Positions 16,257 to 23,095 of a stretch of DNA of 23,095 nucleotides are shown piece by piece. Positions within the stretch are counted from its first letter, which is position 1. Each line of letters starts with the position of its first letter. The notes under the pieces were generated by a model. The model saw only the letters and a program-made list of their open reading frames with translations, was not told the origin of the DNA and searched no databases. A program made the position numbers and the translations under genes. Source of the DNA: an uncultured Anaerococcus sp. (GTDB taxonomy: Bacteria; Bacillota; Clostridia; Tissierellales; Peptoniphilaceae); assembly GCF_937934665.1 (NCBI RefSeq), contig NZ_CALGYW010000156.1:1-23095 (forward strand), read 5' to 3'.

Positions 16257-17063
16257 ATGATAAAATTAATTGCATCTGATATTGATGAAACTATAATAAC
16301 CAAAGAACGTATAGTACCAGATAGAAACAAAGAAGCTATCAAAAAAGCAATAGATAAGGGTATAATAGTTATGCTTGCAACAGGCAGGGGCCCTTATGAA
16401 GTTTTTGATATACCAGAACAAGCAGGAATTATAGCAGACGATAGGTATCTAATATGCTGTAACGGAGCTGTTATAATGAATATAAAAACTAAGGAAATTG
16501 TAGATGTCCTTAATTTAGACTTTGAATATGCTAGAAGGGTGTTTAACTACGCCTATGAAAACAATCTAACTTTTTACCTTTACACCCTAGATAAGAAATA
16601 CGGTATAAACTTAAGTGATAGTACAATTATAGCAGAAGAGCACATAAATTTACTAGAAACAGATAATATTGATTTTCTAAAAGATGAAACAATCTTAAAG
16701 GTAATAATAAAAAATTCAGACATGAACAAACTCCAAGCCCAAGAAGTTGATGTAGCAAGACTAACTGACTACAAGCTAGAAATCTCCTATTCATCAAATA
16801 TGTACATGGAGATAAACGCCAAGGGAGTAAATAAGGCAGTAGCCCTAAAAAAAGTTTGTGACCACTACGGCATAGATATGAAAAATGTCCTAGCCATTGG
16901 TGATAACTACAATGACGTAGCCATGCTTGAAGAAGCAGGTAGGTCTGTTGCAGTTAAAAACGCCAGACTTCAGGTAAAAGAAAGCGCCGACTATGTTACA
17001 ACCCACGATAACAACCACGGAGCTGTTGGAGAAGCCATAGAAAAATTTGTACTAAATTTATAA
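16257..17063 (+). CDS. Cof-type HAD-IIB family phosphatase
   Basis: A cytoplasmic phosphatase of sugar phosphates or similar small molecules. Motif I is ASDIDETII with the nucleophile Asp8 and acid Asp10, motif II is ATGRGP (about 41-46), and motif IV is GDNYNDVAML (215-224). The large cap between residues about 80 and 190 is the type IIB form. Length (268) is usual. AAGGA precedes the ATG, which is 8 bases after the glutaredoxin stop. The substrate is unknown; these enzymes are often broad. Confidence 0.92.
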   Translation: MIKLIASDIDETIITKERIVPDRNKEAIKKAIDKGIIVMLATGRGPYEVFDIPEQAGIIADDRYLICCNGAVIMNIKTKEIVDVLNLDFEYARRVFNYAYENNLTFYLYTLDKKYGINLSDSTIIAEEHINLLETDNIDFLKDETILKVIIKNSDMNKLQAQEVDVARLTDYKLEISYSSNMYMEINAKGVNKAVALKKVCDHYGIDMKNVLAIGDNYNDVAMLEEAGRSVAVKNARLQVKESADYVTTHDNNHGAVGEAIEKFVLNL

Positions 17064-17067
17064 AAAG

Positions 17068-17107
17068 AAAGACTAAGCGATAAAATTTTATCGTTTAGTC
17101 TTTTTTT
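17068..17107. terminator. Bidirectional terminator between convergent genes
   Basis: A perfect 18-base inverted repeat (17068-17085 with 17086-17103, AAAGACTAAGC on one side and its complement on the other, apart from one A-C/G-U position) is followed by a T-run on the plus strand and preceded by an A-run. The minus-strand stop codon at 17106-17108 overlaps its edge. It serves the HAD gene and the 84-residue membrane protein. Confidence 0.88.
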
Positions 17108-17360
17108 AATAATATTCTCTATTTGTAATATATCTATATCCTATATATATAAGTCCTCCTACTAGGGCAATAGGTAAAAGTTTTGCAAATAAGCCAAATA
17201 TGATCACAATTGGTAGGATTAAAAAAGCTCCAACTAGTAAAAGTGGCAGGCTTAAAAGGCCTAGGCTAATTCCTAATACAGCTAAAATTAATTTAGCAAA
17301 GATAATTATAAGTGGAAAGCCAATCATTAAGGCTCCTATAAGTAAAAGTAATTTTAACAT
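17106..17360 (-). CDS. Small very hydrophobic membrane protein, unknown function
   Basis: 84 residues, almost all hydrophobic or glycine, with likely segments IGALMIGFPLIIIFAKLILAV, LLSLPLLLVGAFLILPIVII and LLPIALVGGLIYIGYRYI, then a short polar tail NREYY. No family recognised. The ATG at 17360 has AAGGAG six bases upstream. It is a single-gene unit with the best promoter in the window, so the product may be abundant or tightly induced. A role in membrane stress would fit the size and composition but is only a guess. Confidence 0.8.
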   Translation of the reverse strand: MLKLLLLIGALMIGFPLIIIFAKLILAVLGISLGLLSLPLLLVGAFLILPIVIIFGLFAKLLPIALVGGLIYIGYRYITNREYY

Positions 17361-17380
17361 ATCTAACTCCTTTTGATAAT

Positions 17381-17409
17381 ATTATACATTTATTAAAGTT
17401 TTATGTCAA
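17381..17409 (-). promoter_or_regulatory. Consensus sigma-A promoter of the 84-residue membrane protein gene
   Basis: TTGACA (17404-17409), 17-base spacer, TATAAT (17381-17386), all on the minus strand: both hexamers and spacing are perfect. The leader is about 15-20 bases, with AAGGAG in it. Confidence 0.9.
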
Positions 17410-17463
17410 GTATATTAATATTCACTTTTTTATAAACCCTTCTATATTAGAAAATTTAATATT

Positions 17464-17485
17464 AAAAAAGGGGGTTACCCCCCTT
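17464..17485 (-). terminator. Terminator after ferritin
   Basis: In minus-strand RNA AAGGGGG pairs with CCCCCTT around a GUAA tetraloop (GNRA type), followed by a T-run. It lies about 13 bases after the ferritin stop. Confidence 0.9.
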
Positions 17486-17497
17486 AATCTAGTAAAC

Positions 17498-17974
17498 TTA
17501 TCTTCTGCCAAGTTGGCCATCAAGGATGTAGATACCACCCCAGTTACCATTAATTCTTTCAAGTCTTGTTATAATCTTAGCTACAGAGTCTTCTTCTTCA
17601 ACTTGTTCATCAATATACCATTGGATGAAAGAATAAACTCTAGCGTCTTCTTCTTTAGCAAGTTCTGCTATTTCGTGAATCCTTCTTGTAACTTCTTTTT
17701 CATGGTCAAGAGCAGCCTTAAATACTTCTACTAGGCTTTCATAGTCGTGTTTTGGTTCAGCTATTGCCTTATATCTAATATCATAACCTACTTCTTGTAA
17801 GAAATCTTTCATTTTTTCGCCGTGTTCAATTTCTTCACGAACTTGGCCGTCAAACCAGTGGGTAAAACCATCAAGGTCTAGGCTATCTGTATAAGCAGCC
17901 ATTGCCTTATATACGTAAGCTGATTCGTACTCAAAGTTCATTTGTTCATTTAATTGATCTAATACTTTACTCAT
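17498..17974 (-). CDS. Non-heme ferritin
   Basis: An iron-storage protein that oxidises Fe(II) and stores it in a 24-subunit shell. The 158-residue four-helix protein has the ferroxidase-site residues by comparison with E. coli FtnA: Glu15 (LNEQMNFEYES), Glu48 and His51 (REEIEHGEKM), and QWYIDEQVEEED near residues 118-129. The end (GGIYILDGQLG) is also FtnA-like. The ATG at 17974 has AGGAG upstream and overlaps the end of the preceding unknown gene by 8 bases, suggesting coupled translation. A bacterioferritin is excluded by the lack of the heme methionine context and by the similarity to FtnA. Confidence 0.94.
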   Translation of the reverse strand: MSKVLDQLNEQMNFEYESAYVYKAMAAYTDSLDLDGFTHWFDGQVREEIEHGEKMKDFLQEVGYDIRYKAIAEPKHDYESLVEVFKAALDHEKEVTRRIHEIAELAKEEDARVYSFIQWYIDEQVEEEDSVAKIITRLERINGNWGGIYILDGQLGRR

Positions 17975-18272
17975 TTATTTCTCCTTTTTCTAGCATCTCA
18001 CCATAGGGTATATATACACCGTATATATCTAAGTCCCTTGCTAAGATCTCCTTTATAACTTGTGTTGTATTTTTGGAGCAAATTTTGACTGTGAAGCTCT
18101 TACCTTTAATCATAAATTCATCCTCGATTACTATACCCTTAGATTTTAATACGCAAAAAATATCCATTGCAACTTTCTTTGTGAGTTTTTCATCCAGCTG
18201 AAAGGTGAATGGAAAAACTTTTGCCATATCATTTATAGGATTTAATTTTTTGATTAAAAGTAAGTCTTTCAT
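17967..18272 (-). CDS. Unknown small protein encoded directly upstream of ferritin
   Basis: About 101 residues, soluble, with a mixed alpha/beta pattern: MKDLLLIKKLNPINDM, FPFTFQLDEKLTKKVAMDIF, then EDEFMIKGKSFTVKICSK and QVIKEILARDLDIYGVYIPYGEML. No family recognised. Two in-frame ATGs are six bases apart (18278 and 18272); AGGAG touches the first but is correctly spaced from the second, which I chose. It overlaps the ferritin start by 8 bases and so is made from the same message. It has only two cysteines and no obvious metal-binding motif. Confidence 0.75.
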   Translation of the reverse strand: MKDLLLIKKLNPINDMAKVFPFTFQLDEKLTKKVAMDIFCVLKSKGIVIEDEFMIKGKSFTVKICSKNTTQVIKEILARDLDIYGVYIPYGEMLEKGEINE

Positions 18273-18313
18273 AGCCATCTCCTATTTATAAAGATACCCA
18301 TTTTTGAAAAAAC

Positions 18314-18937
18314 TTAACAATTATTTTCTTCCATTTCATTTTTTGAAAAAATACACCCACAGTATTCTTGCCTATATATCCCATACTCTCTAGAAAGTTC
18401 GATTGATTTTTTATAGCCATCCTTCTTTTTAAAATCTGCATAAAGGTAGCAAATCCCGTATTCTTTTTCTAAATTTTCCCCAATTTCATTTAACCACTGA
18501 CTATTTTTATAGGGAGAAATTGAAAGGCTGGTTGTAAAATAATCGTAGGATTTTTCCTTCGCAAGACGAGCAGTCTCCTCTAATCTAAGCTTATAACAGT
18601 CATAACAAGCACGGCCAAATTCCCTATCATCTTTTCTCTTTTGAGCTACTTCTTCAAAATCTTTCATATCATTAATAGGAATTATAACATCTCCCTCAAA
18701 TTTAGATTTTTCAGCCACCAACTTTAAATTTTCCGCACGTTTTTCAAGCTCTTCTCTAGGAAAAATCATAGGATTGTAAAAATATAAATCCATGTCAAAA
18801 TAGTCTCTAAGTCTTTCTATAACCTGAGTAGAGCAGGGACCACAACATACTTGGAGTAAAAGCCTTGGCCTTTTTCCATCCTTATCAAGTTTTTTTATAA
18901 TATCTTCCATAACTCTATTGTAGTTAATTTTGTTCAT
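18314..18937 (-). CDS. queH: Epoxyqueuosine reductase QueH
   Basis: The last step of queuosine tRNA modification: epoxyqueuosine to queuosine. It is the non-homologous alternative to QueG. The 207-residue protein has the QueH cysteine motifs: VCCGPCS (30-36), CYDCYKLRLEETA in the middle, and YCGCIFS near the end; these bind the iron-sulfur cluster and metal. FYNPMIFPREE and TTSLSISPYKN are also family landmarks. The ATG at 18937 has AGAGG upstream. It lies just after the rpsI terminator, without a visible promoter, so it may depend on read-through. The other queuosine genes are not in the window. Confidence 0.95.
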   Translation of the reverse strand: MNKINYNRVMEDIIKKLDKDGKRPRLLLQVCCGPCSTQVIERLRDYFDMDLYFYNPMIFPREELEKRAENLKLVAEKSKFEGDVIIPINDMKDFEEVAQKRKDDREFGRACYDCYKLRLEETARLAKEKSYDYFTTSLSISPYKNSQWLNEIGENLEKEYGICYLYADFKKKDGYKKSIELSREYGIYRQEYCGCIFSKNEMEENNC

Positions 18938-18952
18938 ATAAACCTCTAGAAT

Positions 18953-18984
18953 AAAAAAGTCGCAAGAACATAAATTCCTGCGAC
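18953..18984 (-). terminator. Terminator after rpsI
   Basis: In minus-strand RNA GTCGCAGGAA pairs with TTCTTGCGAC (one G-U) around a 6-base loop, then TTTTTT. It is 14 bases after the rpsI stop and directly upstream of queH. Confidence 0.9.
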
Positions 18985-18997
18985 CTGTATTTGTATA

Positions 18998-19390
18998 TTA
19001 TCTCTTTGAGAATTGTGAAGATTTTCTTGCCTTTTTGAAACCAGCCTTTTTTCTTTCTTTTTTACGTGAATCACGTGTTAAGAAACCAGCTCTCTTTAGG
19101 GCAATTCTATAGTCAGGGTTTGCTTCTACAAGCGCTCTTGCGATTGCGTGTCTGATAGCTCCTGCTTGACCATTGTATCCACCACCATTAACATTCACTC
19201 TAATGTCATAGCTTGTTAGGTTTTCTGTTAGGGCTAGTGGGCTTCTTGCTACAATTTTAAGAGATTCAAAATCAAAGTATTGATCTAAATCTTTTCCATT
19301 TACAATTATATTTCCACTTCCTGGTACCATTGTCACTCTTGCAACAGAGGTTTTTCTTCTACCAGTTGATTGAATTATGTTTCCTGCCAT
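18998..19390 (-). CDS. rpsI: 30S ribosomal protein S9
   Basis: 130 residues. The N-terminus carries GRRKTSVARVTMVPGSG; GGGYNGQAGAIRHAIARAL is central, and the basic C-terminal tail ends KKARKSSQFSKR, which reaches the P-site tRNA. The start at 19390 lies 10 bases after the rplM stop, so it is the second gene of the rplM-rpsI operon, ending at its own terminator. Confidence 0.98.
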   Translation of the reverse strand: MAGNIIQSTGRRKTSVARVTMVPGSGNIIVNGKDLDQYFDFESLKIVARSPLALTENLTSYDIRVNVNGGGYNGQAGAIRHAIARALVEANPDYRIALKRAGFLTRDSRKKERKKAGFKKARKSSQFSKR

Positions 19391-19400
19391 ATTTTACTCC

Positions 19401-19841
19401 TTACTTAAGATCCAAAGCTTCTGGGAATTGTGCTTCATGACCGTGTTCGCTACCTGCATAAACTCTAAGTTTCTTTGCCATAGCGCGACCAAGTTTGTTG
19501 TGTGGAAGCATTCCTACGATTGCGTGCTCTACAATTCTTTCTGGATGTTTAGCTTTCATATCTTTATACTTAGTAATTTTTAGACCACCAGTATATCCAG
19601 AATATCTCTTGTATTCTTTTTGGTTTTCTTTGTTACCTGTAAGCACTACCTTGTCAGCGTTGATTACTATTACATAATCTCCTGTGTCAAAGTGTGGAGT
19701 AAAGGTTGGTTTGTTCTTTCCTCTTAGTATTGCTGCAACTTGGCTAGCTAGTCTACCTAGAACCATGCCTTCTGCATCAACAACATACCATTTTCTTTCG
19801 ATGTTTGATGGAGTCGCAGTCCATGTCTTTTGATGTTTCAT
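19401..19841 (-). CDS. rplM: 50S ribosomal protein L13
   Basis: 146 residues, an early-binding large-subunit protein. Landmarks are WYVVDAEGMVLGRLAS, GDYVIVINADKVVLTGNK and HAIVGMLPHNKLGR. The ATG at 19841 has AGGAGG five bases upstream. A 135-base leader with a strong promoter precedes it. In many Firmicutes rplM-rpsI follows truA; here it does not. Confidence 0.98.
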   Translation of the reverse strand: MKHQKTWTATPSNIERKWYVVDAEGMVLGRLASQVAAILRGKNKPTFTPHFDTGDYVIVINADKVVLTGNKENQKEYKRYSGYTGGLKITKYKDMKAKHPERIVEHAIVGMLPHNKLGRAMAKKLRVYAGSEHGHEAQFPEALDLK

Positions 19842-19977
19842 CTCATCCTCCTATAATTTATTCGGCTACTATATTTAGACACCGCACTAGTAGCTTGCGG
19901 CTGTACTCGTCCTGGCATTTTTATATCGCTTCCAGGATTAGCGATCGTCTCGATTCCTTATGAAGGTCTGAGTCGAC
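19842..19977 (-). ncRNA. Structured 5' leader of rplM-rpsI (L13 leader-like)
   Basis: The leader starts at the predicted start site and ends at the ribosome site. Plus-strand inverted repeats are GCTACTA/TAGTAGC (19865-19871, 19888-19894) interlocked with CCGCA/TGCGG (19882-19886, 19896-19900), and TCCTGG/CCAGGA (19910-19915, 19932-19937) interlocked with ATCGCT/AGCGAT (19925-19930, 19940-19945). Both pairs have pseudoknot order. Low-GC Gram-positive bacteria are known to have an L13 autoregulatory leader at this position (Rfam L13_leader); whether this sequence matches that model was not tested. Probably binds L13 or S9 to reduce expression. Confidence 0.65.
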
Positions 19978-19983
19978 TCATAT

Positions 19984-20012
19984 ATAATACTTGCTTTTCA
20001 GACTTCTGTCAA
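19984..20012 (-). promoter_or_regulatory. Promoter of rplM-rpsI
   Basis: TTGACA (20007-20012), 17-base spacer, TATTAT (19984-19989). It lies 8 bases after the trkH stop, with no terminator between. A perfect 12-base palindrome TGAGTCGACTCA (19969-19980) covers the likely start site. Confidence 0.85.
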
Positions 20013-20019
20013 TTTTTTC

Positions 20020-21480
20020 TTAACTTCTAAGCCTCTTTTTATAGCTATGAGGAGAAAATAATAAAAGCATTGGATATAGTTCTAGCCTTCCAAAGAGCAT
20101 AGCAATTGTAAGGGTGAACTTTGAAAAAGGCGCCATTTCTGCAAATGAGTTTACTGGCCCAAAATCATTTAGGCCTGGTCCTACGTTGTTGAAGGTTGTC
20201 GCAACAGCTGCGAAGGCTGATTCGAAGTTTTCCACATCACGGCTTATTATGACCATAAATAATACAAATAGGAGTATATATAGGACCAAGTACTTATTTA
20301 CTGCTTCTTCTAAGTCCTTATCCATTTTCTTTCCGTCTATCTTTGTGATAGTAACTCTTCTTGGATTTATTACCCTTTTGATATGGTTTATGGTTGTTTT
20401 AAATAGGATTAAAAATCTTGATACCTTAAAACCACCTGCAGTTGATCCTGCAGACCCTCCTATAAACATAAGTAAAATCAAAATGCACTTTGATAGCATC
20501 GGCCAATTTCCATAGTCAGCTGAGACATAGCCTGTCGTTGTGATAATCGATGAGACAGTAAAAACTGACTGGCTTAGCGAATAGGCCGTGTTTCCATAAA
20601 AAGTTCTTATATTTACAAAAATAATTACAATTGCAAGGCCAATTATTCCAAGATACCAATATAGTTCTTCAGATTTGAAGCTTTCTCTGGCTGACCTTAT
20701 GAGGGCAAAATAATACAAATTGAAGTTGACTCCAAATAAGACCATGGCAATTGATAAGACCATTTCAATATATCTTGAATCATAATATCCTACTGATAGG
20801 CCTTTGTTGGCAAAACCACCTGTGCCTGCAGTTCCCATTGCAAATATTATAGAATCAAAAAGATTCATGCCTCCAAAAAGTAAAAAAATTGCAGTTATAG
20901 CTGTCATTACCAGATAGATAATGTAGAGCATCCTTGCAGTTTGCCCGAGTTTTGGTGTAAGCTTTCCAAAGGATGGCCCTGGCATTTCTGCTTGGAGGAG
21001 GTTGGATGATTCTTTGTTGAATTTTGGTAAAATCGCTAAAGTAAATACCAAGATTCCCATTCCTCCGATAAGGTGGGATAGAGACCTCCAAAAAATTATC
21101 GAATGAGGAAGAAGTTCTACATCAATGGCGACAGATGCCCCGCATGTTGTAAAACCACTTGCCATTTCAAAAAAGGCATCAAGAAATGTGTGATAATTTG
21201 TTGGTGTCAGATATAGGGGAATAGCTCCAATTACAGAAAAAATCACCCAGCAAGCTGCTGTTATAAAAAGAGCTTCCCTTGTGTAAATATGACCATATTC
21301 GTCACCAAATTTTATTAATACCCCACCTAGAAGGACTGCTATTAATATCGGAAGGATGAAATATATTTTGTCATTAAATCCTTCTTTATAAATTATGGCC
21401 ACTAGTAGGGGCGCTAACATTAAAAGGGCGAGGACATGGAGGAGCCTGCCTAAGATATGATTTATAACTTTAATATTCAT
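20020..21480 (-). CDS. trkH: Trk/Ktr-type potassium uptake membrane subunit (TrkH family)
   Basis: The ion-conducting subunit of a potassium uptake system. 486 residues with about 8-10 membrane helices. The four selectivity-filter regions are visible: TTCGAS, GTAGTGGFAN, TITTTGYVS (STTGYV-like) and FNNVGPGL. The C-terminus ends with basic residues. The ATG at 21480 is 2 bases after the trkA stop, so the two subunits are in one transcript with TrkA first. TrkH and KtrB cannot be told apart with certainty; the longer N-terminal helices and the two-domain TrkA next door favour TrkH. Confidence 0.94.
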   Translation of the reverse strand: MNIKVINHILGRLLHVLALLMLAPLLVAIIYKEGFNDKIYFILPILIAVLLGGVLIKFGDEYGHIYTREALFITAACWVIFSVIGAIPLYLTPTNYHTFLDAFFEMASGFTTCGASVAIDVELLPHSIIFWRSLSHLIGGMGILVFTLAILPKFNKESSNLLQAEMPGPSFGKLTPKLGQTARMLYIIYLVMTAITAIFLLFGGMNLFDSIIFAMGTAGTGGFANKGLSVGYYDSRYIEMVLSIAMVLFGVNFNLYYFALIRSARESFKSEELYWYLGIIGLAIVIIFVNIRTFYGNTAYSLSQSVFTVSSIITTTGYVSADYGNWPMLSKCILILLMFIGGSAGSTAGGFKVSRFLILFKTTINHIKRVINPRRVTITKIDGKKMDKDLEEAVNKYLVLYILLFVLFMVIISRDVENFESAFAAVATTFNNVGPGLNDFGPVNSFAEMAPFSKFTLTIAMLFGRLELYPMLLLFSPHSYKKRLRS

Positions 21481-21482
21481 AA

Positions 21483-22844
21483 TTACTCCAATATATCATC
21501 TAAGACCTGGAAGCTATGGCTAGTTGTTGCTACAAGTACGGAGTCACCTAAGTTTATGGTAGACATACCATTTGGTATTTCTATCTCAACTTCACCATGG
21601 TCTATAGCAAGAACCAGACTGTCTTCTCTTATATTTAAGTCTTTAAGAGGGGTATCTAGGATTTTCGAATGGTCTATAACCTTAAATTCTATTACCTCTA
21701 CCTCCCCATCTTCTAGTCTAAATAGCGAAGAAATAGAAGCTCCTCTAGCATTTACCTTACTTCTTACCCTTCTGTTTATAACATCGCTGGCTGCCATTTT
21801 TGGGGCGAAGGTCGTATCATTGTCAAGAATACCGGTCATTTTTAAAAGCTTGGTCCTATTTACCTTGGCTATTACTTTTTCAAGCCCTGATTTTTGGGCA
21901 AGGAGGGAAATCAATATATTTTCCTCATCTATACCAGTAAGGGCAAGAAGGGCATCATAATGATTTAACCTTAGTTCTTCTAGGACTTCTGGGCTTGTAC
22001 CGTCAGCATTTATGACAATAGCATCTTCGTGCATTTCACTTATGTCTTCGGCTTTTTTTCTATCGATTTCTACGACAGTCACCTTAAAACCTCTCTTAAG
22101 TAAAAGGCCTACTAGGTATTTGGATATATTTCCTGCCCCTATTACCAGGACGTTTTTTATATCATAGGATCCCTTTTGTTCATGCCTGTAAAAACTATCT
22201 ACGGATTTTTTTGCCCCTATGATATAAATCTTATCCCCGCTTTTAAGTACATCATCACCGTGGGGGATATTTACCCTACCATCAGAATTTATAATACCAA
22301 TTAGGGTGTGGTAGTTTTCCGAATAAGAAGTCAAATCTGAAAGCTTCTTGCCATCAAGGGCTGATCCCTCATCAATAACTAGCTCCATCATAATGGCCCT
22401 ATCTTTAAAGAAGGACTCAACATTTAGGGCATGGGAATATTTTAGACTCCTTTGCAGGTCCTTGGCTGCTATATATTCTGGGTTTACAATTGACATAGCA
22501 TCTGTAACCTCGCTTATAAACTTCCTATGCTTTACATAGCGAGGCTCTCTTAGCCTAATTATAATATTTTTAGCCCCCAAATTTTTAGCAAAAATAGACG
22601 CGATGAGATTTACATCGTCTGACTGGCTTATGGCAATAAATAGGTCACAATCACTTACACCTGCTTCTACTAGTGCTTCCACATCCCTGCCATCACCAAC
22701 AAGTCCCATCACGTCATTGGTTGACTGAAGTTCTTCTAAAACTTCCTTGTCTTTATCAATTACAATTATATCATGTCCCTCATTTGAGAGGTCTTTTGTT
22801 ACAAAAGAGCCGACTTTGCCGGCTCCCAAAATAATTATTTTCAT
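21483..22844 (-). CDS. trkA: Trk potassium transporter NAD-binding regulatory subunit TrkA
   Basis: The cytoplasmic gating subunit that binds nucleotides and controls TrkH. 453 residues with two RCK halves, each with a Rossmann and a small C-terminal domain. The first motif is ILGAGKVG (5-12) with the acidic IDKD at the end of strand 2. The second motif is VIGAGNIS (about 225-232), where the last glycine is serine, so nucleotide binding in the second half may be weaker. VSDCDLFIAISQSDDVNLIAS is a family landmark. The ATG at 22844 has AAGGAG upstream. Confidence 0.95.
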   Translation of the reverse strand: MKIIILGAGKVGSFVTKDLSNEGHDIIVIDKDKEVLEELQSTNDVMGLVGDGRDVEALVEAGVSDCDLFIAISQSDDVNLIASIFAKNLGAKNIIIRLREPRYVKHRKFISEVTDAMSIVNPEYIAAKDLQRSLKYSHALNVESFFKDRAIMMELVIDEGSALDGKKLSDLTSYSENYHTLIGIINSDGRVNIPHGDDVLKSGDKIYIIGAKKSVDSFYRHEQKGSYDIKNVLVIGAGNISKYLVGLLLKRGFKVTVVEIDRKKAEDISEMHEDAIVINADGTSPEVLEELRLNHYDALLALTGIDEENILISLLAQKSGLEKVIAKVNRTKLLKMTGILDNDTTFAPKMAASDVINRRVRSKVNARGASISSLFRLEDGEVEVIEFKVIDHSKILDTPLKDLNIREDSLVLAIDHGEVEIEIPNGMSTINLGDSVLVATTSHSFQVLDDILE

Positions 22845-22973
22845 TATAGCTCCTTAGGGAATTTTAAATATCATAGTTACACTTTACCGCATTTACAGAT
22901 TTCCTAAAATATATTTCATTTTCTTTTTTTCATAAGTAATAAGGTTGTCTGGTGCATAAAGCTAAATCTAAAT

Positions 22974-23000
22974 ATCTCCACCTGCATATCAGGCAGAGAT
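22974..23000. repeat. Interrupted inverted repeat upstream of trkA
   Basis: ATCTC-CA-CCTG, a 5-base loop CATAT, then CAGG-CA-GAGAT. The arms are 9 paired bases with a symmetrical CA/CA internal mismatch. It is about 130 bases upstream of trkA and could be an operator or an RNA hairpin; function unknown. Confidence 0.6.
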
Positions 23001-23045
23001 TTGTTTCTATATGTTTCAATCGCTAAAATTACTTAAGTGGAATCA

Positions 23046-23090
23046 AAACTACCAGCTTAGCTGGTAGTTTGCATAGCGCCTATAAGGCGC
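23046..23090. repeat. Two tandem hairpins at the right edge, possible mobile-element end
   Basis: The first is AAACTACCAGC (23046-23056), loop TTA, GCTGGTAGTTT (23060-23070), an 11-base perfect stem. Five bases later comes GCGCC (23076-23080), loop TATAA, GGCGC (23086-23090). Neither has a proper T-run, so they do not look like a simple terminator. Paired subterminal hairpins of this kind occur at the ends of IS200/IS605 elements; the window ends before any transposase could be seen. Between 22845 and 23045 I see no gene. Confidence 0.45.
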
Positions 23091-23095
23091 GAATA

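Noticed and set aside
20114..20515. Open plus-strand frame of 133 codons opposite trkH
   Set aside because: Shadow of trkH; trkH selectivity-filter motifs prove the minus frame.
21457..21960. Open plus-strand frame of 167 codons opposite trkA
   Set aside because: The longest shadow frame, but it covers TrkA codons that follow the family pattern and starts inside trkH.
23009..23050. TTTCAATC ... GGAATCAAAAC as a CRISPR repeat
   Set aside because: Only one copy is present and no spacer-repeat periodicity is seen before the window ends.

Overview
The window is AT-rich Gram-positive DNA with dense, overlapping genes, strong AGGAGG-type ribosome binding sites and sigma-A-type promoters. The gene set (EcfA1-EcfA2-EcfT, QueH, AzlCD, a class B sortase, TrkAH, ferritin) and the base composition suggest an anaerobic Firmicute. 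A member of the Peptoniphilaceae/Tissierellia such as Anaerococcus or Peptoniphilus is my inference, not shown by any marker. There is no phage, no complete mobile element and no CRISPR array; this is ordinary chromosomal core and near-core sequence.

Left part (1-8.8 kb, minus strand): a tightly coupled run of genes reads leftward. A THUMP-domain RNA methyltransferase is followed by an L,D-transpeptidase, the ECF transporter energising module (ecfA1, ecfA2, ecfT), truA, a small membrane protein and a membrane-anchored DUF4097-like protein. Most junctions overlap (ATGA, TTGA or 8-20 bp), so translation is probably coupled along the run. A terminator whose stem contains the last stop codon separates this unit from recQ, which runs off the left edge.

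Middle (8.8-14.1 kb): an FAD-dependent dehydrogenase of the COG2509 type and an alpha/beta hydrolase form a two-gene minus-strand operon. A divergent promoter region separates it from azlC-azlD (branched-chain amino acid export) and from a 578-residue P-loop protein that looks like the PEP carboxykinase/HPr kinase superfamily but matches neither family in length. A strong hairpin terminator closes this plus-strand run.

Centre-right (14.1-18.9 kb): a minus-strand operon holds a class B sortase, an OGG1-type 8-oxoguanine glycosylase and a 49-codon membrane-protein gene broken by an in-frame TAA. A divergent plus-strand pair encodes a glutaredoxin-like protein and a Cof-type HAD phosphatase. A bidirectional terminator follows, then an 84-residue hydrophobic protein behind a perfect TTGACA-17-TATAAT promoter. 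Further minus-strand genes encode ferritin, coupled to a protein I do not recognise, and QueH.

Right part (19-23 kb): rplM-rpsI with its own promoter and a structured leader that has two pseudoknot-like interlocked helix pairs, then trkH and trkA (potassium uptake). The last 250 bases hold no gene but contain three inverted repeats, the last two of which could be the end of a mobile element continuing off the window.
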